Below, in pieces: positions 6,405 through 14,185 of a stretch of 18,623 bases of DNA. The first letter of the stretch is position 1; the number at the start of each line of letters is the position of its first letter. Location: NCBI GenBank assembly GCA_028701635.1, contig JAQVQJ010000007.1:5104-23726 (forward strand). Reading direction: 5' to 3'. The DNA comes from Clostridia bacterium (GTDB taxonomy: Bacteria; Bacillota_A; Clostridia; Christensenellales; UBA1242). Below the pieces are notes generated by a model, which saw only the letters and a list, made by a program, of their open reading frames with translations, was not told where the DNA came from and ran no database searches. Made by a program: the position numbers and the translations under genes.

Positions 6405-6623
6405 ATGATTATAGCTAATATTGTAGCGTTTGTACTTGTTACAGTTGGAGCACTTAACTGGGGAACAGTTGGTATCTTTAATTGGAACTTTGTAACTGCG
6501 TTATTAGGCACTGGAATCGGGGCAACTATTGTTTATGTCCTAGTACTTGCAGCAGCTTTATGGTTAATCGGTTATGCTATCTATGCACGTGGAAAAATCG
6601 AATTAAACCCTAAAAAAGACTAA
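6405..6623 (+). CDS. DUF378 family small membrane protein
   Basis: 72 aa, with two membrane segments (about 3-25 and 38-60) and a short charged C-tail. The motif VGALNWGTVGIFNWNFV is characteristic of DUF378, a family of small membrane proteins of unknown function found in many Firmicutes. A longer reading from ATG 6375 would add MDKFKKGGRI, but those codons contain the Shine-Dalgarno itself (aaaggaggaag, 8 nt before 6405), so 6405 is the real start. A possible -10 (tatgat, 6352-6357) gives it a promoter separate from gatB. A strong terminator follows 22 nt after the stop. Confidence 0.88.
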   Translation: MIIANIVAFVLVTVGALNWGTVGIFNWNFVTALLGTGIGATIVYVLVLAAALWLIGYAIYARGKIELNPKKD

Positions 6624-6644
6624 TTATAATTATTTCTAAAAATT

Positions 6645-6669
6645 AAGTGGCAGAAATGCCACTTTTTTT
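6645..6669 (+). terminator. Terminator of the DUF378 gene
   Basis: Eight-bp perfect stem aagtggca/tgccactt with a GAAA tetraloop and seven T. Confidence 0.92.
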
Positions 6670-6671
6670 AA

Positions 6672-6798
6672 TAAACAATAAAAAATAAGATTATGCTTCG
6701 TTAACTGTGGGGCGAGACAAGACAGTCATTTACAAATGAGTAAACTCCTGCCTTGTCTCACCTCCCGAGCCTCGCCTAATCTTATTTTTTATTGTTTA
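6672..6798. mobile_element. 127-bp nested palindromic element, MITE-like
   Basis: The ends are perfect 22-bp inverted repeats (6672-6693 and 6777-6798), starting taaacaataa and ending ttattgttta. Inside, gagacaag (6714-6721) pairs with cttgtctc (6752-6759), and the centre tcattt/aaatga (6726-6731 with 6734-6739) forms a third hairpin. The interior is richer in G and C than the flanks. No protein is encoded. The outermost TA on each side could be a TA target duplication of the Tc1/mariner (IS630) type, which would make this a non-autonomous element; that is inference. It lies between a terminator and the gltX promoter, so it could also be read as RNA. The rest of the 6624-6893 gap is AT-rich and empty apart from the terminator and promoter. 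Confidence 0.6.
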
Positions 6799-6866
6799 AC
6801 AAAATAAGGATAAAAGTATTTATCGAGTTTTTTATTTAAAAATTAGTTTTTTAATTTTTCATTTGA

Positions 6867-6878
6867 TATAATTATAAT
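6867..6878 (+). promoter_or_regulatory. Tandem -10 boxes before gltX
   Basis: Two TATAAT boxes follow each other at 6867-6872 and 6873-6878, with no convincing -35. A short leader with Shine-Dalgarno-like ggaagtgag leads to the ATG. No T-box leader is present. Confidence 0.4.
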
Positions 6879-6893
6879 CGGAAGTGAGAAGAT

Positions 6894-8591
6894 ATGGATT
6901 ATACAAAATTAGCGGAATTATTATATCCTAACTGTAAATACACAGTTGATGAATTAGAAAAAAAATATCCTAAAAGAAACTTAGTTGAAGGAACAGAAGT
7001 AACTAGGATTGCTCCAAGTCCAACTGGGTTTTTGCATATTGGAACGGCTTATGGAGCGATGATAGATAAGTTAATCGCTGGAGATAATGGTATATTTTAT
7101 ATCAGGTTAGAAGACACCGATAAAAAAAGAGAAATAAAGGATACCGGAGATATTGCCTATGATATGCTTTGTTATTATGATATTGAACCAAATGAAGGAT
7201 TTATGTCTGGTGGACGAGAAATAGGCAATTATGGACCATATACACAAAGCAAACGATTGGAAATTTATAAGACATTTGCCAAAGAATTGGTTAAAAAAGG
7301 AAATGCTTTTCCTTGTTTTTGTGAAAAAGCAGGAAATAAGAAAGAAGTTGAGGAGAGAAGAAAACAAGAGTTAGAAGAAACTTGTGATATTGAAACAAAA
7401 GATTTAATTTGTAGAGAATTATCTTTTGAAGAAATTGAAATAAAAATTAAAAATGGAGAAAAATTTGCACTGAAACTAAAATCGGGAGGAGATGCTGAAA
7501 AATCTTTTAAATTTTTTGATTTAATTAAAGGCGAAAGAGAAATAAGAGAAAATGTTAAAGACATTGTTTTAATCAAGAGTAATGGTATTCCTGTTTATGC
7601 CTTTGCACATGCAGTTGATGACCATTTAATGAGAACGACAATAGTAGTGAGAGGAGAAGAGTGGTTTCCATCTCTCTCTTCACATCTTGAAATTTTTGAT
7701 GCACTTGGATTTGAAAGGGTAAAATATTTGCACACTCCGGTTCTTTGCAAACTCGATGAAAATGGGAATAAGAGAAAACTAAGTAAAAGAAAGGACCCAG
7801 AGGCTGATTCGAGGTATTTTGTCAAAATGGGTATTCCAGTTATAGCAATTAATGAATACCTTTTAAACATAATTAATTCAGACTTTGAAATTTGGAGAGC
7901 AAATAATACTGATGTTTCTTATAAAGAATTTCCTTTTTCAATCTCAAAAATGGGCTCTAATAATCCAATGTTTGACCTTATCAAACTATCTGATGTTTCA
8001 AAGACAATTATTTCAAAAATGACAGCGGAAGAAGTTTTTGAATATGTTTTTACTTGGGCAAAAGAGTTTGACCTAGAATTTGCTTGCTATCTTGAAAGCA
8101 ATAAAGATTATGTAATTAAAGTCTTTTCGATAGACAGATATAACCTAAAGCCAAGAAAAGACCTTGCAAAATGGAGCGAGGTTAAAGATTACTTTTCGTA
8201 TATGTTTGAGCCATATTTTAATTTAAAATCAATCAAAGACTACGAAATTTTAGAAAATAAAAGTGAAATTACAGAAAACGATAAAAAGATGATAAAAAAT
8301 ATTAATATTGTTGTTGGACATTATTTGAATATATATGATGACTATGAAGATAAGCAAGAATGGTTTGAGAATATAAAAAATATGGCAAATTATCTTGGTT
8401 TTGCAGTTGATAATAAAGAATATAAAGCAAATCCAGAAAAATTTAAGGGAAATGTCGCCGATGTTTGTATGTATATTAGGCTTGCATTAACTGGGAGAAA
8501 AAACTCACCTGATATCTATGAGATTAGCAAAATTTTAGGAAAGGAAAACACAATAAAAAGACTTCAAAATTTAGCCAATTTAACGAAATAA
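6894..8591 (+). CDS. gltX: Glutamate--tRNA ligase, long clostridial form
   Basis: 565 aa, against about 480 in most bacteria. It charges tRNA(Glu) with glutamate and, where GatCAB serves glutamine, also tRNA(Gln). The class I motifs are clear: RIAPSPTGFLHIGTAYGA with HIGT at 48-51, and KLSKRKDPEA with KLSKR at 295-299 (the KMSKS loop). RLEDTDKKREI at 71-81 is also typical. The N-terminal extension of about 35 residues before the Rossmann fold (PKRNLVEGTEVTRIAP) is shared with clostridial GltX proteins as I remember them, so the length is a lineage trait and not a fusion. The C-terminal half is the anticodon-binding helical domain. No GlnRS gene is seen in the window, and gatCAB lies just upstream. 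No terminator follows. Confidence 0.93.
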   Translation: MDYTKLAELLYPNCKYTVDELEKKYPKRNLVEGTEVTRIAPSPTGFLHIGTAYGAMIDKLIAGDNGIFYIRLEDTDKKREIKDTGDIAYDMLCYYDIEPNEGFMSGGREIGNYGPYTQSKRLEIYKTFAKELVKKGNAFPCFCEKAGNKKEVEERRKQELEETCDIETKDLICRELSFEEIEIKIKNGEKFALKLKSGGDAEKSFKFFDLIKGEREIRENVKDIVLIKSNGIPVYAFAHAVDDHLMRTTIVVRGEEWFPSLSSHLEIFDALGFERVKYLHTPVLCKLDENGNKRKLSKRKDPEADSRYFVKMGIPVIAINEYLLNIINSDFEIWRANNTDVSYKEFPFSISKMGSNNPMFDLIKLSDVSKTIISKMTAEEVFEYVFTWAKEFDLEFACYLESNKDYVIKVFSIDRYNLKPRKDLAKWSEVKDYFSYMFEPYFNLKSIKDYEILENKSEITENDKKMIKNINIVVGHYLNIYDDYEDKQEWFENIKNMANYLGFAVDNKEYKANPEKFKGNVADVCMYIRLALTGRKNSPDIYEISKILGKENTIKRLQNLANLTK

Positions 8592-8614
8592 AATAACAAA
8601 AATCGTCAATAATT

Positions 8615-8642
8615 TTGCTTGTTATATTTATTATGATATAAT
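8615..8642 (+). promoter_or_regulatory. Promoter of the J-domain gene and ligA
   Basis: TTGCTT (8615-8620), a 16-bp spacer and TATAAT (8637-8642). Only six bases separate the -10 box from the ATG at 8649, so the transcript should begin at or next to the start codon. Confidence 0.7.
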
Positions 8643-8648
8643 ATTTTT

Positions 8649-9074
8649 ATGAAAGAATATCTTGATATTTTAGGTTTACCAGAGAACGCAACTTTCGAAG
8701 AAGTGAAAGAAGCTCGTATTGAATTATTAAAAAATTTTCATCCAGATTTACATGTTGGAAATGAGAAATATTCTGAAATGAGAACAGCTGAAATAAACGA
8801 AGCTTTTGATGAATTATCTGCTTTTTTTGAAAATAGATCAATTTTTAACGGCGAACAAATAGAGAAAATTAAAGAGATAGAACAATCGTTTGATAATAAT
8901 CAAGAACAAGAAGGGGTTTATAACTCAGAATATAAGGTAAAAATTCTAGAGCAACTAAAAGAAAAACAAGAACAGAAAGAAAGCCGAGTTTACAACGAAA
9001 AAAAGGCACTAGACTTTTTAATCTATGCTATTTCTACAATTTTGATAGTATTGTTTTTAATTATAATTTTTTAA
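8649..9074 (+). CDS. Tail-anchored J-domain protein
   Basis: 141 aa. Residues 1-62 form a J domain: YLDILGLPENATFEEVKEAR, then NFHPDLHVG with the HPD triad at 31-33, then the helix MRTAEINEAFDELSAFF. The J domain stimulates the ATPase of a DnaK-type Hsp70. The zinc-finger, Gly/Phe and substrate-binding parts of full DnaJ are absent. A polar, Glu/Gln-rich linker (about 65-118) leads to one hydrophobic segment at 121-141 that ends exactly at the C-terminus, so the protein looks tail-anchored with the J domain in the cytoplasm. There is no Shine-Dalgarno; see the promoter. It precedes ligA by 8 nt and is surely co-transcribed with it. The HPD and domain order are seen; a role in recruiting DnaK to the membrane is inference. 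Confidence 0.85.
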   Translation: MKEYLDILGLPENATFEEVKEARIELLKNFHPDLHVGNEKYSEMRTAEINEAFDELSAFFENRSIFNGEQIEKIKEIEQSFDNNQEQEGVYNSEYKVKILEQLKEKQEQKESRVYNEKKALDFLIYAISTILIVLFLIIIF

Positions 9075-9082
9075 GAGGATAA

Positions 9083-11038
9083 ATGGAAGTAAAAGAAAAA
9101 ATGAGAAAATTAATTGAGGAAATCAATAAGCATAATCATCAGTATTATGTTTTAGATAACCCTACAATTTCTGATTATGAATACGATAAATTATATTATG
9201 ATTTAGTTGACCTTGAAAAGAGGGCTGGTATAGTTTTGCCTAATTCTCCTACGCATAGAGTAGGCGGAGAAATACTTTCAGGATTTAAAAAATTTATACA
9301 TGAAATTCCATTGTATAGTTTAGATAAAGTACAAAATTTTGAAGATTTAAGAAAATGGGTTGCGGATATCAAAAAAGATTTTCCAAGTGTAGATTTTTCC
9401 GTGGAATATAAATATGATGGTCTTTCCATAGTAGTTGAATATGAAAATGGTATACTGCAAAGGGCAGGGACTCGCGGAAATGGCAGGGTTGGAGAAGATG
9501 TTACTGTACAAGTTCGAACAATTAAATCCGTTCCTTTAGAAATTCCTTTTAAAGATAAAGTAATTGTACAAGGTGAAGGAATGATGACTCTTTCCAACCT
9601 TCAAAAATACAATAAAACAGCTAAAGAACCATTAAAAAATGCAAGAAATGCAGTTGCAGGGGCGATTAGAAATTTAGACCCAAAAGAAACAGCCAAAAGA
9701 AATCTTGATTTGTTTGCTTATTTAGTTAATTATGTTGAAAATAAAAAGTTTAAAACACAAGATGAAAACAATCAGTTTCTCATTGCTAATGGATTTAAAA
9801 CAGCGGGATTTTTCAAAGTATACGACAATGCAGATGATATTATTAATGAGATAAAAAAAGTTGGCGAAATTAAAAGTTCTCTAGATATATTAATGGACGG
9901 AATTGTAATAAAAGTAAATCAATTAGCATATCGAGAAGAGATAGGCTACACAACAAAATTCCCTAAGTGGGCGATAGCGTATAAATTTGACCCGGAAGAA
10001 ATTTCCACAAAACTTCGAGATGTTGTTTGGCAGGTTGGAAGAACAGGAAAGTTGACACCAATTGCCATTATTGAGCCGGTTGAACTAGCAGGTGCAACAA
10101 TCAGTAGAGCAACATTAAATAATATGGGAGATATTCAGCGTAAAAAAGTCAAAGTTGGCGCAAGAGTCTTTGTTAGAAGAAGTAACGAAGTTATCCCAGA
10201 GATTTTAGGATTGGCAGAAGAATATCCAGATTCGAAAGAAATATTACCTCCAACAAGGTGTCCAAGTTGTGGTGGAACTGTTAGCGAAAATGGGGCAAAT
10301 TTGTTCTGTACGAATATTGATTGTTCAGAGCAGATAGTTGACTCGATAACTCATTTTACTAGTAAAGAGGCTATGAATATTGAAGGGTTAAGTGATAAAA
10401 CGGTTAAGTTATTATACGATAAATTGAATTTGAGGAAAATTTCAGACATTTACGATTTAAAATACCAAGATTTAATAAATTTAGAGGGTTTCAAAGAAAA
10501 GAAAGTTCAAAATTTATTAGAGTCTATTGAAAAGAGTAAAAAAGTTGGGTTATCTTCTTTTATCTTTGCATTGGGTATAAAGGAAGTTGGAATAAAAACT
10601 GCAAGAGATTTGGTTAGAAATTTCAAAACATTTGAAAAAATTAAAAGTCTAGATTTACAGGAGCTTATAAATGTTCATGATATAGGCGATATTATTGGAA
10701 AATCTATCTACGATTATTTTAATAATGAGAAAAATATCAATGAAATTAACAATTTACTTAGTAAAGGGATTGAAATTAAAAAAGATAACATCAATACCGA
10801 AAATGAATTTTATGGCAAGACCATTGTATTAACAGGTGGATTAAAAAATCACTCAAGAATTGAAGCAACCAAAATTTTAGAGAAAATGGGAGCTATTGTT
10901 AGCCAGAGCGTTGGTAAAAGAACAGATTTACTTTTGGCAGGCGAAGATGCTGGAAGTAAGTTGGATAAAGCAAGAAAATTTGGCATAAAAATAATTACAG
11001 AAGAAGACTTTGAAAAAGTTATTAAAAATAAAATCTAA
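9083..11038 (+). CDS. ligA: NAD-dependent DNA ligase
   Basis: 651 aa, close to the usual 660-670. It seals nicks in replication and repair, using NAD+. Domains in order: Ia domain with HNHQYYVLDNPTISDYEYD at 17-35; adenylation domain with KYDGLS at 110-115, Lys110 being the AMP-accepting residue; an OB-fold around 315-385; a zinc finger with Cys393, Cys396, Cys409 and Cys414; helix-hairpin-helix repeats about 430-560; and a C-terminal BRCT domain about 577-651 (GKTIVLTGGL, then GKRTDLLLAGEDAGSKLDKA). The RGEV element of the active site reads QGEG (163-166), a mild change that keeps Glu165. Shine-Dalgarno agagga precedes ATG 9083. No terminator is seen before the rpoZ promoter. Confidence 0.97.
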   Translation: MEVKEKMRKLIEEINKHNHQYYVLDNPTISDYEYDKLYYDLVDLEKRAGIVLPNSPTHRVGGEILSGFKKFIHEIPLYSLDKVQNFEDLRKWVADIKKDFPSVDFSVEYKYDGLSIVVEYENGILQRAGTRGNGRVGEDVTVQVRTIKSVPLEIPFKDKVIVQGEGMMTLSNLQKYNKTAKEPLKNARNAVAGAIRNLDPKETAKRNLDLFAYLVNYVENKKFKTQDENNQFLIANGFKTAGFFKVYDNADDIINEIKKVGEIKSSLDILMDGIVIKVNQLAYREEIGYTTKFPKWAIAYKFDPEEISTKLRDVVWQVGRTGKLTPIAIIEPVELAGATISRATLNNMGDIQRKKVKVGARVFVRRSNEVIPEILGLAEEYPDSKEILPPTRCPSCGGTVSENGANLFCTNIDCSEQIVDSITHFTSKEAMNIEGLSDKTVKLLYDKLNLRKISDIYDLKYQDLINLEGFKEKKVQNLLESIEKSKKVGLSSFIFALGIKEVGIKTARDLVRNFKTFEKIKSLDLQELINVHDIGDIIGKSIYDYFNNEKNINEINNLLSKGIEIKKDNINTENEFYGKTIVLTGGLKNHSRIEATKILEKMGAIVSQSVGKRTDLLLAGEDAGSKLDKARKFGIKIITEEDFEKVIKNKI

Positions 11039-11045
11039 AAAACAG

Positions 11046-11074
11046 TGTACAAATTCAAACTAATGTGTTATAAT
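11046..11074 (+). promoter_or_regulatory. Promoter of rpoZ
   Basis: TATAAT at 11069-11074 preceded by TG one base upstream (extended -10, tgttataat). The -35 is weak (tgtaca, 17-bp spacer). A leader of about 26 nt carries the Shine-Dalgarno agaggt. Confidence 0.6.
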
Positions 11075-11106
11075 CGCACTGATTTAATTAAAAGAGGTAT
11101 AAGACT

Positions 11107-11316
11107 ATGATGAACGAACCACCAATTGACGAATTGATAAAGAGAACAGAAAACAACAAATACAAACTTTGTGTAATAATGTCAAAGAGAGCAAAAGAAT
11201 TGGAAAAAAGAATTCCTGCTGAGTTGGAAAAAAGTGAAAAGAAGTCCATCAGTATTGCTGCACAAGAAATTTTTGATAAAAAAGTTATTCCAAATTCAGA
11301 TGTTGTAAATAAATAA
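11107..11316 (+). CDS. rpoZ: DNA-directed RNA polymerase omega subunit
   Basis: 69 aa, normal for Firmicutes. Omega helps fold and hold the beta' subunit in RNA polymerase. The signature is PPIDELI at 5-11, YKLCVIMSKRAKEL at 19-32 (usually YtLvv.aSKRArqL) and ISIAAQEIFDKKV near the end (usually iAleEI..GKI). Start is either ATG 11107 or the next codon, ATG 11110; Shine-Dalgarno agaggt lies 8 nt before 11107. It is a single-gene unit with its own promoter and terminator. In many Firmicutes it sits between gmk and coaBC, ahead of priA; here it has neither partner but priA does follow. Confidence 0.9.
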   Translation: MMNEPPIDELIKRTENNKYKLCVIMSKRAKELEKRIPAELEKSEKKSISIAAQEIFDKKVIPNSDVVNK

Positions 11317-11334
11317 AAAATTAAAAAGTTTAGA

Positions 11335-11357
11335 AATGTCCTTTGGGGCATTTTTTT
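11335..11357 (+). terminator. Terminator of rpoZ
   Basis: Seven-bp stem aatgtcc/gggcatt (one G-T pair) with loop tttg, and a T run of seven. The remaining AT-rich 11358-11445 holds nothing I can identify. Confidence 0.85.
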
Positions 11358-11445
11358 ATTGAGTGTAAGTCTCTTTTTTTTACTAATTAATGATTTAAAA
11401 AATCTTTATCTATTATCAATTCAAAGTAGTAAATTAAAATCTTCT

Positions 11446-11473
11446 TTGAATATTAATATGGATAGAGTATACT
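11446..11473 (+). promoter_or_regulatory. Promoter of the priA-def-fmt-rlmN operon
   Basis: TTGAAT (11446-11451), a 16-bp spacer and TATACT (11468-11473). Seven bases separate the -10 box from the priA ATG, so the message should be leaderless. Confidence 0.65.
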
Positions 11474-11480
11474 ATTTTAA

Positions 11481-13685
11481 ATGATAGCAGAAGTAATTGT
11501 AGAAGTTAGTAGCGCTGAGGTAGATAAGGTATTCGATTATAAAATACCAGAACTTTTACATGGTGAAAATATAGTCGGTTACAGAGTTCTTATTCCATTT
11601 GGTCCTCGAAAAATTGAGGGTTATGTTATTTCTCAAAAAGACACATCAAAAGTTGCAGACAATAAGCTTAAAGAAATTATAAAATTAATTGATGAAAAGC
11701 CAGTGATTTTACTTGAAATGATTTCTTTAATGAATTTTATGGCGGAAAAATTTCATCTTAAAAATGTTGATGTTTTAAGACTATTTATTCCTGCAGAAAT
11801 GAGAGGGGATAGAATAAGACCGTTATTCTTTAAGACTTATAGATTAAACCAAAATTTTGATTTTTTAACTTTGAAAATACCTAAGAATGCAAAAAAACAA
11901 CAAGAAATAATTGATTATATTAAAAAAAATGAAATCATTGATACAGATAAGATTAGCGATTTTTCACTTTCATCTATTAAAAAACTTGAAGAAATAGGTG
12001 TTTTAATCTCTGAAAAAACACAAAAATTAAGAAATCCGTATGATAGTAAAAATAATTTTAAAAATGAAAGCGGAGAAATTAAGCATACTTCTACGCAAGT
12101 TAAAGTTTTGAGTGAGATAAAAGATAATGGAACTTACCTTTTACATGGTGTTACAGGAAGCGGGAAGACAGAAGTATATATGACAGTCATTGAACGTATG
12201 ATTGAAAAACAAAAAACAGCCATTATGCTTGTTCCTGAAATATCACTAACTCCGCAAGTTTTAGGAATTTTCAAAAAAAGATTTGGCGATATGGTTGCTA
12301 TTTTACATAGCAAATTGTCTGCTGGAGAGAGATTCGACGAGTGGACGAGATTAATGTCCGGAGAAGCCAAAATTGCTGTTGGTCCTCGTTCTGCTATTTT
12401 TGCTCCATTACAAAATCTTGGAGTTATAATTATTGATGAGGAGCATGATGAGTCATATATTAGTGAATCTAACCCAAGATTTAACACATTCGAAGTTGCA
12501 AATTATAGAGCGAAACAAAATGATTGTGCTTTAATTTTAGGGAGCGCTACTCCTTCTATTGAAACATTTTATAAAACTCAAACGGGTGATATTAAATTGT
12601 TAGAGTTGCCAACAAGAGTGAATGGCAGGGATATGCCTAAAATTGAGATTGTTGATATGCTAGGTGAGATTAGAAATGGAAACACTGGTATATTTTCAAA
12701 TCGACTACTTAATGAATTAAATAATTGCATAGAAAACAAAAAACAAGCAATGTTGTTTTTGAATAGACGCGGTTATACTTCTTTTATGATGTGTAGAGAT
12801 TGTGGCTATGTCGCAAAATGTAGCGATTGTGATGTGTCCTTAGTTTTTCACAAGGCGGAAGGCAGGTTGAAATGTCATTATTGTGGAAAGCAATTTAAAG
12901 CTTTAACAGTTTGTCCGGAATGCGGAAATTCTCATATTCGTGAGGGGGCAATTGGAACTGAACAAGTTAGCGAGGCACTGAGAAAAATTTTCCCTGATGT
13001 TAAAATATTAAGAATGGATAATGATACAACAAGAAATAAAGATGCACATCTTAGGATTTTGAATGAATTTAACAATACAAAACCTGCCCTATTAGTTGGA
13101 ACGCAAATGATTGCAAAAGGGCACGATTTTGAAGATGTTACACTTGTTGGAATTGTTGATGCCGATCAAAGTTTGTATCAATCTCATTATAAAAGCGCCG
13201 AAAGAACATTTGCTTTATTAACACAAGTTAGCGGGAGAGCGGGTCGAAGTAAGGACGAAGGAAAGATAATTTTACAAACATATTCGCCTAAAAAATATGT
13301 TTATAATCAGGCTGCTAATTATAATTATAAAGGTTTTTATGAAAAGGAAATTAATTTAAGAAAAACAACAAAATTTCCTCCTTTTTCTACCATAATAAGA
13401 TTATTGTTCACAGGCAACAATTTAGAAGAAGTGCAAAAAATAACAAAAAGTTGTTTTGATGAAATAAAAAAGATAAAAGAAGAATATAAAGATGAGTTTT
13501 ATTATTTTGATGCAATGAAATCACCAATAAATAGAATAAAGGCTAAATTTCGTTTTCAAATACTTATGCGACTATCCAATCAAAGTATTGATAAAATAGT
13601 AAAATTATTGTATAATGTCGTGGATAAAAATAAGTCAACCAAAGTTTTAACCTTTGTGGAAATAAATCCAAATAATTTGAATTAG
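11481..13685 (+). CDS. priA: Primosomal replication restart helicase PriA
   Basis: 734 aa, normal length. PriA recognises stalled or repaired forks and reloads the replicative helicase. The N-terminal DNA-binding domain begins MIAEVIVEVSSAEVDKVFDYKIPE and has the typical VLIPFGPRKIEGYV. The helicase core shows Walker A GVTGSGKT at 223-230 (Lys229), the DEEH box at 319-322, and later VGTQMIAKGHDFEDVTLVGI and SGRAGRS. Eight cysteines starting at residue 438 (CRDCGYVAKCSDC, then CHYCG and CPECG) bind the two zinc ions inserted in the second RecA lobe. ATG 11481 has no Shine-Dalgarno; the -10 box is 7 nt away. The stop codon is fused to the Shine-Dalgarno of def (taggaggg). Confidence 0.96.
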   Translation: MIAEVIVEVSSAEVDKVFDYKIPELLHGENIVGYRVLIPFGPRKIEGYVISQKDTSKVADNKLKEIIKLIDEKPVILLEMISLMNFMAEKFHLKNVDVLRLFIPAEMRGDRIRPLFFKTYRLNQNFDFLTLKIPKNAKKQQEIIDYIKKNEIIDTDKISDFSLSSIKKLEEIGVLISEKTQKLRNPYDSKNNFKNESGEIKHTSTQVKVLSEIKDNGTYLLHGVTGSGKTEVYMTVIERMIEKQKTAIMLVPEISLTPQVLGIFKKRFGDMVAILHSKLSAGERFDEWTRLMSGEAKIAVGPRSAIFAPLQNLGVIIIDEEHDESYISESNPRFNTFEVANYRAKQNDCALILGSATPSIETFYKTQTGDIKLLELPTRVNGRDMPKIEIVDMLGEIRNGNTGIFSNRLLNELNNCIENKKQAMLFLNRRGYTSFMMCRDCGYVAKCSDCDVSLVFHKAEGRLKCHYCGKQFKALTVCPECGNSHIREGAIGTEQVSEALRKIFPDVKILRMDNDTTRNKDAHLRILNEFNNTKPALLVGTQMIAKGHDFEDVTLVGIVDADQSLYQSHYKSAERTFALLTQVSGRAGRSKDEGKIILQTYSPKKYVYNQAANYNYKGFYEKEINLRKTTKFPPFSTIIRLLFTGNNLEEVQKITKSCFDEIKKIKEEYKDEFYYFDAMKSPINRIKAKFRFQILMRLSNQSIDKIVKLLYNVVDKNKSTKVLTFVEINPNNLN

Positions 13686-13693
13686 GAGGGAAA

Positions 13694-14185
13694 ATGGCAA
13701 CTAGAAATATAGTAAAAGTTTTTGATAATGAAGAAATTTTAAGAAAAAAAAGCAAGCCAGTTAAGGAATTCGATGAGAATCTTTGGGTGTTGCTTGATGA
13801 TATGAAAGAAACTATGCATCAAAATGAAGGCATGGGTCTTGCAGCTGTTCAGGTTGGAATATTAAAAAGAATTCTTATAGTTGAAGCAAATAATCTCTTT
13901 TTGGAATTGATTAATCCTGAAATTATCTCTCAAAAAGGTAGCGATATTGAAAAAGAGGGTTGTTTAAGTGTAGGACCAGAGTATGATTATGTAAAACGTC
14001 CAATGACAGTAACTGTAAAGGCAAAAGATAGAATGGGATATGAATTTACGATTACAGGTGAGAAGTATCTTGCAAGAGTTCTATGCCATGAAATAGACCA
14101 CCTTGATGGAATTCTTTACACGGATAAGGTGTTGTTAAATTATAAGGCGGATAAAGATGAAGATAGTATTTCTGGGAAGTTCTAA
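13694..14185 (+). CDS. def: Peptide deformylase
   Basis: 163 aa. It removes the formyl group from the N-terminal methionine of new proteins, the reverse partner of Fmt next door. All three metal motifs are there: GMGLAAVQ at 46-53, EGCLS with Cys90, and HEIDH with His132, Glu133 and His136. Cys90 and the two His bind the metal (Fe2+ in most enzymes); Glu133 is the catalytic base. The Shine-Dalgarno aggaggg overlaps the priA stop codon, so the genes are coupled. Its last 29 nt overlap the start of fmt in another frame. The C-terminal tail after about 145 is charged and not conserved. Confidence 0.97.
   Translation: MATRNIVKVFDNEEILRKKSKPVKEFDENLWVLLDDMKETMHQNEGMGLAAVQVGILKRILIVEANNLFLELINPEIISQKGSDIEKEGCLSVGPEYDYVKRPMTVTVKAKDRMGYEFTITGEKYLARVLCHEIDHLDGILYTDKVLLNYKADKDEDSISGKF

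Noticed and set aside
6799..6893. T-box or other riboswitch before gltX
   Set aside because: The space between the palindromic element and the promoter is AT-rich without a T-box motif or an antiterminator/terminator pair, and the leader is only about 10 nt.
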